Of a stretch of DNA of 64,000 nucleotides, positions 9,951-19,675 are shown piece after piece. The notes under the pieces were generated by a model. The model was not told the DNA's origin. It searched no databases and saw only the letters and a list, made by a program, of their open reading frames with translations. The stretch is from the NCBI GenBank assembly GCA_963575745.1, contig CAUYUJ010019348.1:729333-793332 (forward strand), given 5' to 3'. The stretch's first letter is position 1. Every line of letters starts with the position of its first letter. Made by a program: the position numbers and the translations under genes. Source of the DNA: Prorocentrum cordatum (lineage: Eukaryota; Sar; Dinophyceae; Prorocentrales; Prorocentraceae).

Positions 9951-12290
9951 CGAGCAAGCGGCGTGGCAGCAGGGGCCTCATGCCGCATTCGTGGCCCCGA
10001 CGGGCTAGAGCCCCTTTCGAGTGCGCCCGCCGACCCTCTCCTCGATCTCTCGAAGGAAGGGGGCCGGGGGAGGATGGGGGGGGGGGCGGGGGGGGGGCGA
10101 GGGGCGGTGGGGGGGCCGCCCATATGACCAGCGGTCAGCTTCATCAACAATGAACCCCGCTGCACGGCTGGGGGCCGGGAAAGGAACCTCGAAACAAACT
10201 CTTCGTGAATTTGGGATCTTCAAAGGCTCGACCCGCGAAGGTGCGCCCTTGGCACTCCTGTTGAAGGTTTTGGCTGCTGCGGGTCGCGCGGGGCTCGCAG
10301 CTCAAACGCAACAACAAAAACATACTTCTCTGGGTCAGAACGATCTGGTGGGTCGCATGAACATGCGAGGCACTTCCCTGGGCGGCGACCGCCCGAGGCT
10401 GTGCCAGAAAGCAGCGGGTCTCCAAGAAAACTTGCATTGGCTTGGACGTGCGCACATTGGTAGAGACCACCAGGAAACACCTCGCACGCTGGAAACAGCC
10501 GCTGGCACCGGCGGATTCGAGCTCGCGGGCGCTACCAGCCATGGAACGCATCACTTTCGGTCCAAGAGCGGGCATCGATCTAGACGCCTTCGGCTTCGGC
10601 TTGGACTTCGCTCTGCGAATCTTACCGCGGCCGCGGGGGGCCCTTGAACTGTGGACCGACTGCGATTATGTCAGCTACGCAGGAAAATGTCGGCGGCCCT
10701 GTCGCGCATGCTCTCGGCGAAGGCGGGGCTGATTCTGACGGCGCCCACCTCGCCCGCGCGCGCATGCGCCTGTTCGACCATTATCGCAGCCAGTCTGTCG
10801 GCCAAGATATCACTTAAAAACAAACGCGGGCGCGCCTTTCAGTGCTGCTCGCCCAGTTGCCGCGCGCGAGTCGATCTCGACGAGGCTGACCAGGCGATCT
10901 TCGATGCACCCACGAACTCCCTTCCGCCAATTTCGATGCGCAGCTGGGCGCCCACTCCTCCGAAGTCTGCCAACCCCCCAGAACGCATGGGCACAGTCTG
11001 CGGCGCACACCAGATGGGGGCCTGCAGGGGGGCCCCTGAGGAACATTAGGAGCGCCAGTGTCTCGCCGCTGCGTCGCCCGCCCACTCCAAACTGCACGCG
11101 TTGCTTGACGGGCCACTTCAGGATAGGGCTCTTGCTCGGCGAGGTCGGCAAGCTTGAAGGCAGCGCGTGACCGAGCCACTCGCTTGAAACTTCTGATTCC
11201 GAATGCTCGCCGCTTGGCGCGCCACCCGCGCCCGCGATAGAGCCCGCGGAGGCAGGGGGGTCGCCGCGCGCGCGCACGGCGCCTCCGTCCACGAACGGAA
11301 GCGGGGCGGCCTGAGTCCAAGCGGCTAGTGTGGCACCTCTTTGCCACAGCGCTAGCCGAGCCTCGCGCTGCGCGCCGGCTCGGGGTGCAAGACGCGCCGC
11401 TGCCTTACTTGCGGGTAGATCACGTTTGCACTGGCGACCCAGCCCGTGGAATCGCCTCGGCCCCCTCTCCACATGTATCACGCGCCAAAGAACAATCGTC
11501 AGAAAGCTGAAGAAACAAATTCGTACTTAATGCGGGCGCGAGGCCATTGGCCCCCCATGGGCACCGCGAGCAGAGACCCTGCCCGCGCATGCTGAGAGGT
11601 CGCGAGCGCAACCTTCAACTGTCGGCGGACATCGTCAATATGTAAAACATATGATACATCCCCGCTTCCGAATAACTCTCCTGACGGCGCTGGTTAACTC
11701 CCCCTTCCAATCCTGTACGCCGGTGGCCGTGGACTCCTCAACTCCCTCCGCGGCTACGAACTGAACTCCTGGATGCGGCGTTCAGGCCGGAGGCCCCGCG
11801 GTATCCCTACTGAGGTCCAAAAGGTTGTTGATGACGGCCCTCGTGGGGCCTATGGCCTTTCCTCCGCCTGTGTTCTGGTCGCGTTCGCGATCGTTCTACA
11901 TGAAAATGCCAATCTCGCCGGGCCGGCGCTCGAGCTCTCGCCCCTCGTGTCATAGTCGTGATCCAAGCCTCTTGAAGCGGGCCAAACCTGGGCCGCCGCT
12001 GGGTCCTCGTCACCCAACTCGATCTGGGCCAACGTGCCCAGACAGCGCCCACGAACTGAACTTGAACGCGTCTTCCCCAGAGCCTGCCTCCATGAGTGGA
12101 TCGACGACGGGGGCGTCGTGCTGTACTTTCAACATACTACCATGATGAATGACGCGACCCCTGCGACCCGTTGCCAGAAGGTCGCCTGCTTTTCTAATCT
12201 GCTACAAAGCCTTGCAAAGACGAGCTGTCGCCTTTTGCGTCGCTCTGACATGGGCGGCTTCACCCACCCCTAAGTCGACCACCTCATGAC
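9950..12290. other. mostly unassigned, possible element remains on minus strand
   Basis: A short minus-strand stretch at about 10843-10985 reads plausibly (QLRIEIGGREFVGASKIAWS) and ends at a stop, so it may be the tail of a decayed element ORF. A G-rich run lies at 10075-10110. The rest (10140-10800 and 11000-12290) shows only short frames, with no motif I can name on either strand. Confidence 0.25.
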
Positions 12291-13040
12291 CCGCCGCGGC
12301 GCGCATGTACGCTGGGCGAATCCACGGGCAACTTCGCCGGCTACTCGGGGGTCACGACGCGCAATCTTAGATTCGAAGGCCATGGGCAAGCGGGCTGTCT
12401 GGCACAATCGGCCAAGCGCGAAAACAATTTTCACGCGGGCCTGGGTGGCGAACCCGGCCGATCCATGGCGCCTCTGCGTGATGCCATCGGCCCGGGGCGA
12501 CGACTGCGTTGCGGGCGAATATCTACTGCGCGCGAACTCCGTGGCCGAATGCACGCGGGACCTCCCGAAGTCCACACCTCGGCGGGCTTCCGCGATGATG
12601 CCCCCGGCGGGCTGCGCGGGCCCCGAAAAGCACGTTGCCCCCCTGAAAGCTCGCGCGCCAGGCGGGCCAACCGTTCCGGCGCGGGCACCTGCGGGGGGGG
12701 CTGCGCATCGAATCGCTGCTCGAACAGCCCATCGCAGTCCGGAGAACCGTGAAATTGAATGCATGTCCCATAGCAGAGACGATGAACCAGCGTGCCATGG
12801 CCCTGCGCTGTCAACTTCGCCCATCGAATGCGCGGCGCGCCAACTCTCAAACATCGCGACCCTCGCGCCGCCTGGCCCCGCTCGCCTTCCGCCTGATCAC
12901 ACCGTTCAGTCGGGCGCAACTTTCTCGCGGCACTAAGGAGCCGAGTCGCTGTCGGGGCCGCGCGCCGGTCTGTTCGCGAGAGTTGGGGAAACCCGTGGGG
13001 ATCTCCATAAATCGCGGTGGAAGATACGTTGTGCTGCCCC
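12290..13040 (-). other. unassigned, downstream of the retroelement
   Basis: Minus-strand frames are open for about 300 codons because of the high GC content, but no motif is recognisable. It lies 3' of the tyrosine-recombinase remains and may be the 3' part of the same element. Confidence 0.25.
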
Positions 13041-13700
13041 CCCTTTCTTCTCCTCGCCCCCGCAAGGGCCCGCCGCGCGCCCTCTTCCGACGGGCCGCGC
13101 GGCAGGCGGCGCTTTGGCGGTGCAGCGGCGGGCCTCTCATCGCGAGGCGCGCAGCGCGGCGGCAGGCCTCTGCCCTCGCTGCCCTCCGACTCGGCGTCGG
13201 GGGCGCCCCCGTGGGCGCGGGGGGCGGCGTCGCAGCCTGGTGTCTGGCCCGTCCGCCGCGACGACGCAGGCGCGCGCCCTCCCCCCCTCGACGGGGCGAG
13301 AGCGCCTGCGCGAGCAGACCTCGGGGCGCCCCGTCTGATGGGCAGGGTCGATGGCACGTGGAGCTGCAGGAGTAGAGGGGGGGAGTCGTCGCACTAAACT
13401 GCATGAGTGAAGAACTGGCGCCCCTCTCATCTTCTCCTCGCCCCCGCGAAGGCCTGCCGAGCGCCCGCGTTTGACGGGCCGCGCGGCAGGCGGCAACCTG
13501 GCGGCGCCGTGGCGGGCCTCTCGGCGCGAGGCGCGCAGCGCGACGGTAGGCCGCGGCCCTCGCTGTCCTCCGACTCGGCGTCAGGGGCGCCCCCTTGGGC
13601 GCAGAGAACGGGGTCGCCACCCGGAGCCCGGCCCGTCCGCCGCGACTGCCCGGGCGCGCGCCCCCATCCACGCGCCGCTGGCGCGAGCGCGACCTCCGCG
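13040..13700 (-). repeat. about 380-bp offset direct duplication 3' of the recombinase
   Basis: The block 13040-13315 recurs at 13420-13700. Shared landmarks include CTTCTCCTCGCCCCCGC, GACGGGCCGCGCGGCAGGCG, GCGAGGCGCGCAGCGCG, CTCCGACTCGGCGTC and CCCGTCCGCCGCGAC, with roughly 80 percent identity by eye. On the minus strand both copies encode similar peptides (GGAPDAESE.SEGRGLP, RLPRGPS). It follows the recombinase directly, so it could be terminal-repeat material of the element. Confidence 0.8.
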
Positions 13701-13799
13701 CGCGCCCGTAGAACTGGCGGACATGATCGGCGCCAAAGGGCGAGGGGCTCGGGCACCAGAGATGACGGCGTAGCAAGGATGTGCCTGTAGAAATCAACC

Positions 13800-14720
13800 A
13801 CCTCTCTCTTGCGCGCAGACCATGGCGCCCCAGCATGGCCGCGCCATCCTGGATGCGCATGCGGGCCGTGGGCCGGTGCGTCCAGCGGCCGCGAATGCAT
13901 GTCTTGGAGAGACTGCCCAAGGGTCTAGAATTGGTGCGCGGCTCCACCCCGGCGTAGGGAGCACGGCTCGTACCTGTAGGGGTCGGCGCCGATGAGGGTT
14001 GCCAATCCCCTGAAAGCACGGCGAAAGCCGCCCGTTCCGCTGGGGAACAGCTGCGCGTTGGCCGGGAGGTCCTGCAGCAATTCTGCCAGGGGCCCCTCTG
14101 CCTCGAGCTCGACAGGTCAAAAGTGCATTGCTTGGCAATCGGGGCAGCTTCGACGCGGCGCGGCAGCCTGTTGGGGCACGCCAGCGCGCCCGCGACCATT
14201 GCCTCGTCTCCCGCAGACAGGGCAAACGCGCCATGGCCAATGTATGCCCGGGCAGCAGGAGCCCGGCTCCTGAGGAGATTTGTCTCAAATCAGGTGCCGA
14301 ACAACATCCGCGCAATATTCAGCCCTCTGCGCAAACTTGGCACGACGTGTTGGAGCCATGAGAAGGCGCCCCCCGCCAAAGACTCCGGTTCTCCTGCCGC
14401 CCAGCAATCCTCGATGCATTCACCTGGGATCTCGTCGGCGGCCGGGGCGGAGACGGGCAGGGGCTCGCTCGGGCGCTGGAGCCACTGGAAAATGCGCAGG
14501 TCGCCTCGAAATGCCGCTCGACAGGGCGCGGCTGGAGATGTGGCGAACTCAAAGCGCCTGCTTCGCATCGTTCCCTCTGTCTCTGCTGCCTCGTCTCGCC
14601 ATTGAAAACCGATGATCCTCGGAACGTGCGCTGGCGCTGAACGCGCGCTTGTCCACCGAAGCCCCCTCCGTGAGTCGCGCGCTGTGCGCGCGCGCGCCCG
14701 CGCGCGAAAGAAACCGCCTC
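13800..14720 (-). pseudogene. tyrosine recombinase remnant (DIRS-like)
   Basis: Tyrosine recombinases integrate DIRS-like elements by site-specific strand exchange. The N-terminal core-binding part is visible at 14290-14568 (ADEIPGECIEDCWAAGE, then SWLQHVVPSLRR). The catalytic part lies at 13800-14000: YRYEPCSLRRGGAAHQF carries the LRRGGA arginine box and is followed at once by an in-frame TAG. In the next frame GSLSKTCIRGRWTHRPTAR holds the second conserved box (RGRW). Where related sequences, as I recall them, have a tyrosine in an ARxY motif, this copy reads ARMR with codon CGC, so the nucleophile appears lost. Multiple shifts make it non-functional. Another recombinase class is possible but less likely. 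Confidence 0.6.
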
Positions 14721-14739
14721 GGCGCGCCGGTGGGTCGCA

Positions 14740-15310
14740 AGTGCCGCGCGCGAAGTTGAATGAAGGAAACGCGGCTGACTCAGATTAGACGGGCTGGAGA
14801 AGCGCGCGCCCCTCGTGCGTCGCGGGGGCCGGCCTCTGCCACGGGCCGCGCAGATAACTAGCGGAACTGACGGAACCGACGGAACGCTCGCGTTACTAGC
14901 TGGGAATTCCGTTACTAACAGAACGCTGCGTCGGTGCCGGAGAGTTGCGCCGGTTTCTCGGAGGACCGAAAACGCGATGCCGCTCCAACGTCAACGACAG
15001 CCTTGTTGACGGAGCCGTCGCGTTAACAGCGGGGCGCCACGTCGGTGATGCGCGCCAGCTGCCGGCGGGGGGGGGCGACGGGGCAGGGGCGGGGCCGGGG
15101 GGGGGAGTCTGGAGGCGACGGAAGCAAGAGGATGAGAGCGGGAGCGAGGAGCTGATGATCAATACTGTTTGAAGGCAAGAGGCGACCCACATCGAAAATG
15201 CGACTCCCGCAGGGCCCCGACCAGGCTCCGCGACACTTGCATCTGCGCGCTGACGACTGTCAAGAGCTGCGAGTCATCGGCGGAGCCGAGGCAAGATGAC
15301 GCACATTGGG
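14740..15310. other. linker between RNase H-like and recombinase remains
   Basis: No domain recognised. On the plus strand there are short tandem CGGAACTGACGGAACCGACG-type repeats near 14855-14890 and GTTACTA motifs at about 14893 and 14911. G tracts lie at 15066-15106. Confidence 0.35.
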
Positions 15311-15329
15311 CTAACGCGCGCTCAGAAGA

Positions 15330-15485
15330 TCATCGAGAGCACTACGGCCGCCGCCATCTGCTCGGGGCGTCGGCACGGTTGGGCCCCGACTTCGCGCGCG
15401 CGCAAAGTGGGCGACTTGACGTGGCCAGCAGGAGCGCACTGCGACCCGCCCTTTGCAGTCCGCTGCCGTCGACGCCCGAGAACCG

Positions 15486-15554
<69 letters not shown>

Positions 15555-15700
15555 GCTCCGACGTTGGAGCGGGCTCTCGTCCGCCAAGTGGCCGCGGCAA
15601 GGAGGGCTTGGAGCTCGAAGGCGTCGACGCTGGCGTCGCCTTGCCTGGGCCCCAGAAAAATGTTCCAAAACCAGCGGTCAACTTCAAGGCCTCTCCTCAA
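15330..15700 (-). pseudogene. RNase H-like domain remnant, split by an A/T homopolymer
   Basis: The upstream part (about 15700-15560) reads VDAFELQALLAAATWRTRAR, matching the 'LE..AL..A..WR.R' helix of DIRS-type RNase H domains. After the 66-base homopolymer the C-terminal signature KSGPNRADAPSRW appears (about 15353-15395), followed by a stop. In DIRS-like elements the RNase H typically ends in an N-P/R-A-D-x-P-S-R motif like this one. The aspartate-containing centre (expected LVDS) survives only as a degraded FSGVDGSG in a shifted frame. The homopolymer sits inside the domain, so the copy cannot be active. Confidence 0.55.
15486..15551 (+). repeat. A66 homopolymer
   Basis: Sixty-six uninterrupted A on the plus strand, inside the RNase H-like remnant. 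It could be the tail of a retroposed insertion on the plus strand, or an expanded tract. No clear extra retroposed sequence is visible beside it. Confidence 0.95.
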
Positions 15701-15929
15701 CCGGCCCGAGGGGCGGGGCGCGTCGCTTCCCCTGAAGACGGCATTCCGAGCATGTGCTTCGCAGAGGGCGCGATCCTCCTGGGCTGGCGTAGCATCCTAC
15801 GCCGGCGAGTTCAGCTGCTGCTGGGCCCTGGGGCCCCCCAACACTTGGCAATCGTTGGCGGCCCTGGAAGGGCGCCCCGGGCTTCTTCCCGCGAGGAAGG
15901 CGCTCGCCGGGGCTGAAATTAAATCCCCC

Positions 15930-16905
15930 ATCAGCTAACAACAGATGCCCTCATCGAGGCGGGGGCCCCGAGACTCTGCTTTTGGAGCCGCCCAACTGCA
16001 GCGGCGAGGTGGTCACTGAAGGGTCTTGGGCGGGCGGGCCGCTCTCTGCTCGTCAACGGGCGGAGGTCGCCGTCGCTGCCCGACTCGAGAGGTTGCCCAT
16101 GCGGCATTGGCACAGCGGGAACCTGCGGTCATCTGCCTGCCAACGCTAGCGTGCATCCTCGTCGGTTGCCCCCGGGCCTGCATGGGGAGGAGGCGGTCGC
16201 TCGCGAGTGGTAGAACGCGCAGAGGTCGCCCAAGCCTTGCGCTCCCCTGGCGGTCGGCGCGCTCCTCGCCCGAGTCTGTCCGGGCCAGCGAGCGCGGCCT
16301 CGGCGACCTCCGATCAGTTCCCGCGCTGGAGCTCCGAGGTCTCAGGCCCGAGCGGCCAGTTGACCCAATGGGGCCTCGGACTCTTCGCCGAACTGCACCC
16401 GCTGGCACGCAGCTCAATTGGCATGTCCCCCCCAGGGTCCGAGAGCCCGGTCGAACCTTTCCCGGTCGGCGGGCGCCATTGAGCTGACGTTCTCGCCGCG
16501 CGTGAGGGCCTGGGCCAGGCGGGCCACTTGGCGCGCGAGAGAACCGATTCATGGGATTTCCTGCGCGACTCGCGCGCGGCCCTCGGCCGAGCCGCGGCCC
16601 AGGGCGCCGAGACGAGCGACTCCCTGGCGCGGCGACCCTCCCAGGACAGAAACGACGCGAAAGTGCGGAGTTCTCGCCGCCGACGCCTGCGCGCGCAAGC
16701 AGGATCGATCGCGGTAACATCGCCGAGCTTGACGGCAGTGGGCCGAAGCCGCCGCGAGACGCGACGCGCATCTGGCAGCGCCTCGGCGATCGCGTACACA
16801 GCCAACTCGAGTAACTCGATCCCAAGCCGATCGAAAGCCGCGCGCCCGCCTCCAATGCCACCGAATAGCTCCACCAGGCAAACCTCGTTTTTCTCCAGCC
16901 CGCGG
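15930..16905 (-). pseudogene. C5-cytosine DNA methyltransferase domain, inactive copy
   Basis: These enzymes methylate cytosine in DNA through a cysteine nucleophile. Motif I is clear at about 16848-16884 (VCLVELFGGIGGGRAAFDR). After a frameshift, motif IV reads VLGGSPRQGVARL with the SPRQG at 16624-16638: the invariant PCQ has become PRQ (codon CGC, 16627-16629). Motif VI is intact as RGENVSSM (ENV at 16486-16494), in the same frame as motif IV but with a TGA at 16549-16551 between them. A further shift leads to KSPRPHWVNWPL, the motif VIII region. The C-terminal part (RPLTSRER, then DHLAAAVGRLQKQS, 15931-16113) resembles motif IX and the final helix; the GNS motif is not readable. Family assignment is firm; activity is excluded by the breaks. 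Confidence 0.72.
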
Positions 16906-17235
16906 CCTTGGCAGAGGTCAGCTAGCGAAGGGGCGACGGCCTCGGGGCGTGGCCGCTCGCTCCCGCGGACACCTCCACCTGCCCCTGAAGCATCGCTGCA
17001 AGCGGTCATGGGCGAGACGGGCGCCCTCATCTCAAACTGGCACAGCGGCAGCAGGCGCAGCGCCGAGCAGGACTCGGCGCCTACCTCGCAAGGCAGGTAC
17101 TGCCGCCGAAATCCAATCCACTTCGTGAGTAACTTCCAGACCTCCGTGAACACGGCCGAGCACTCGCGGCGGAAGCCGCCAAACTGGCACCTGTGATCAG
17201 CCACCACCTGCGCATCCTTACGGCTTCCCTGGGCG
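16905..17235 (-). pseudogene. RT-connection / RNase H-like segment upstream of the methyltransferase
   Basis: A continuous minus-strand frame starts near 17235 and runs into methyltransferase motif I without a break. It contains FGGFRRECSAVFTEVWKLL, then PLCQFEMRAPVSPM and TACSDASGAGGGV. The CSDASGxGGGV motif resembles the first aspartate strand of an RNase H fold, as expected between the reverse transcriptase and methyltransferase of these retroelements. The frame is cut at a 20-bp duplication (17230-17269), upstream of which no reverse transcriptase palm motifs can be found. Confidence 0.55.
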
Positions 17236-17269
17236 CTAAGAGGCGCGCCTGGGCGCTAAGAGGCGCGCC
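17230..17269. repeat. perfect 20-bp tandem duplication
   Basis: TGGGCGCTAAGAGGCGCGCC occurs twice back to back (17230-17249 and 17250-17269), exactly where the retroelement coding sequence begins. It may mark a truncation or rejoining junction. Confidence 0.9.
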
Positions 17270-18090
17270 GTCAGCTGGGCCACATAACCTGCCCTAGCCA
17301 GCGAGGCGACTTCCTGGCGGTACCTGGCGCCGGGAGGCGCCCATGCATCGAGGAATGGGCCTGGCGGCCTGAGCGCACCAGATTTCGACCGTCCCCGCCT
17401 TTCCCCATCCCACCCATTCGGTTCAGCCTGGGCCTCGCTTTCGGGTGTTGCTACAAGTGCCCCTCCACCGGGGGCGCCCTGGGCTTCGTGAGGGGTCTCC
17501 AAGGGCTCCAAGATGCAGCGACAAAATAAGGGGTACCTTGCGCTCAGGGGCACCTTTAGCAACCCCCGATTCTTGGGAGTGCTCAGCACGCCCCGGAACA
17601 TGACCTCTCCGCCCCTGCCTCGTGCCCGAGCCCCTCCGCCGTGGTCCCTGTCGTACGCTGCCGTGCCCGTGGCGGGGTACATGTTCGCTAAAGGGCCACG
17701 CGGGGAGGCACCACAGTTCGAGGTCGCCAATTCGGCCGAAGCGATTGTGTGAACTTGTTCTGTCGAACCAGACGGTTCGAGCCATTGCTGGCCCAACTCA
17801 ATCAATCTTCGTCAAACTGTCTCGCTGTGAGTCCAGTGTTTGTTGAACATGTCTTGTTGAACCAATTTCTCTTGCGGTGGCGTTCGTGCCACTGCGGCGC
17901 GGCACGACGATTCCCGATGGTTGGTCCAGGCTCTGTGGTGAATTGTGGTATCACGCATGTACGTGCCGAGAGGGAAGCGATAGTTGGAATTTGGGGAGGA
18001 GTGGAAAGAGAGGGGATGATGAGAAGGGATGGGGGATGAAATGGAACCCGATTGCGCCCGAAGAGAAGACCTTGCAACCGATCACCGACA
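17270..18090. other. no supported gene
   Basis: Frames on both strands are short or lack motifs. The GC content falls after about 17750. No continuation of the retroelement is recognisable. Confidence 0.35.
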
Positions 18091-18300
18091 CTACACTCCC
18101 TCCCTCCCTCCCTCCCTCCCCCCTCGGAGGGAGGGAGGGAGGGTTCTGGCCTCGGGCTCTCGAGGAAGAGGGCGAGGGCCTCCCCCTCTAGTGTAGGGCC
18201 TCCTCTAGAGCCCGAGGCCAGAACCTTCGAGTGGAGGGCCCCCTCCTCTGGTGAGGGGAAGGGCCTCCTCTAGAGCCCGAGGCCAGAACCCCCCTGGAGG
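18090..18300. repeat. nested inverted and direct repeats
   Basis: (CCCT)n at 18095-18124 is followed by its complement (GGGA)n at 18126-18143. Then GGTTCTGGCCTCGGGCTCT (about 18141) is matched by its reverse complement AGAGCCCGAGGCCAGAACC twice (about 18207 and 18271). Both pairs can form stem-loops; the last two copies sit in a 64-bp direct repeat starting GGGCCTCCTCTAGAGCCCG. Confidence 0.8.
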
Positions 18301-18339
18301 GCGCGATCAGAGGCCAAGGGGAGGGAACCCGAAGAGGAC

Positions 18340-18490
18340 CGAAATGGAAGCGAATGTCCCTCCTCCTCCACCTGGGCGGAGGGAACCGGAGGCGAATGTC
18401 ACTCCTCCTCCTTCTCCTCCCCCTCCTCCAGAACCAAGAGGGAACCAGAGGCGAATGTCACTTCTCCTCCTCCTCCACCACCTGGGCGAC
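18340..18490 (+). repeat. three copies of a GGCGAATGTCACTCCTCCTC unit
   Basis: The segment GAGGCGAATGTCACTCCTCC and close variants recur about every 55-60 bp, separated by CTC-rich DNA and GGGAACC(G/A)GAGG. Confidence 0.6.
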
Positions 18491-18524
18491 GAAAAGAAAA
18501 GGGTCTTACGCAGGATTACCTAGC

Positions 18525-18640
18525 AACCTTACGCGGCGGCTTACGCGGACCGCCAGCGCGGTACGCTACGTTGGAGACAAAGGCGCTTACGCGCGACCCT
18601 ACGCGGGCAACTTACGCGCGAATGTCGGCGCAGTCGAATC
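18525..18640 (+). repeat. TTACGCG-rich dispersed repeat, copy 1
   Basis: Contains six (T/C)TACGCG motifs and shares an ordered set of blocks with 36660-36800 (GCTTACGCGG, CAGCGCGG, ACGCGCGACC, GCGCAGTCG), so the two are copies of one dispersed repeat. Confidence 0.6.
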
Positions 18641-19080
18641 CGTTGTTCTGCGTCGCTATCTCTTCGTGACTCCTCCTCCTTCACCCCCTCCCTCCATCTC
18701 TCGCTCCCTCTCATTTCCCTGCTTTCCTTCCTTTCGCTCCTCGCCCTCCTCCTCCTGTTCCCACCTTCTCCTCTGTCCCCTTCTTCCTTTCCTCCTACCA
18801 ACTGCTTGCCCTCTGGAACACCTGCAAATCGCTTGACCTCCAGAGCCAGTAGGAGCCCTACAACCCCTGGAACCATGCCAATTCGCCGGCCCAACGGGCC
18901 AGAGGCGTGCTAAGATCTCCGGCAACTACTTAACAATATTTCTAGTTCGCGCGCGCGGGGCGGCCCCTGGGGGCCCCTGGACGAAAAGTACCCTGGCTGA
19001 TCCCCGGCTGGGTCCTGGGCGATCCCCAGGGGGGAGGCTATTTTTCGCCACTCGTGGCCTCCGAGGGGGTGGCTGCAATC
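18640..19080. other. no gene, pyrimidine-rich stretch
   Basis: CT-rich at 18665-18810 (CCTCCTCCTTC, TCTCGCTCCC); otherwise unique sequence with no motif. Confidence 0.4.
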
Positions 19081-19220
19081 GACTACCCCCCCTCCCGCCC
19101 CAAGGGGCCCCCAAGAGCACCCTAAGAGGCCCCAGGGGAGCCCAAGACGCCGCCAAGGAGCCCCAAGACGCTCCCAAGAAGCCCCCAAGAGGCCCCCAAG
19201 ACGGCCCCAAGAGGCTCCAA
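19080..19220. repeat. patch of the dispersed CCAAGAGGCC minisatellite family
   Basis: About twelve tandem 10-13 bp units such as CCCCAAGAGGCC and CCAAGACGCT. Same family as 38.5-42.1 kb. Confidence 0.85.
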
Positions 19221-19329
19221 ATAGCGCTCCAGGGCTGGCGGAATGAGCGAAGCCGGGCGAAAAAGCAACCCATATGCAATTGTGAATGCCGCAATTGTGA
19301 CTATCGTCTTCGGCGAAACTGCTTATGTG

Positions 19330-19675
19330 GAGCACGAAACTTGTAAGAGGTGAACCGGATTGGGGGTGGAATCGCACTGCGGCCTTCGGTGGAGCTCCAC
19401 ATGGGGGCACGAAACGTATGATGGTGTGCCGAAGCGGGGGTGGAACCGCATGCTAGGTGGAGCGGGCCACGAAACCTACGAGGGTTGTGCCGAGATGGAG
19501 GTGGAACCGCATGCAAACCCTGCCAATGCGGCCTTCGGCGGAGCTCCCTATGAGGCCACCCAACGTGTGAGGGGTGTACCGAAATGGTGGTCGAACCGCA
19601 TGCAAACCCTGCCACTGCGGCCTTCGGTGGAGCTCCCTATAGGGCCGCGGAACGTGTGAGGGGTGTCCCGAGATG
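19330..19675 (+). repeat. tandem repeat, unit about 89 bp
   Basis: Three to four copies of a unit with GGTGGAACCGCATGCAAAC, GCGGCCTTCGGTGGAGCTCC and ACGTGTGAGGGGTGTACCGA. GCGGCCTTCGG recurs at about 19379, 19529 and 19617; one unit is shortened to about 60 bp. Confidence 0.85.

Larger units (their letters stand above)
13040..17235 (-). mobile_element. decayed retroelement with DNA methyltransferase and tyrosine recombinase
   Basis: Reading the minus strand 5' to 3': an RT-connection/RNase H-like segment (17.2-16.9 kb), a C5-cytosine methyltransferase domain (16.9-15.9 kb), an RNase H-like domain ending in an NRADAPSR signature (15.7-15.3 kb), then a tyrosine recombinase (14.7-13.8 kb). This order fits DIRS-like retrotransposons carrying a methyltransferase, described from dinoflagellates. 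The reverse transcriptase expected upstream of 17235 is not seen, so the copy is 5'-truncated. Every domain carries stops or frameshifts, so it is a dead copy. Confidence 0.68.

Noticed and set aside
12847-14199. A 450-codon minus-strand frame as one intact gene
   Set aside because: The recombinase boxes lie in different frames with a stop after the LRRGGA box; the long frame is a GC-driven mixture of true and false segments.
15486-15551. Poly-A signal and 3' end of a host gene on the plus strand
   Set aside because: No genomic poly-A is expected at a normal gene end, and no plus-strand coding sequence precedes it.
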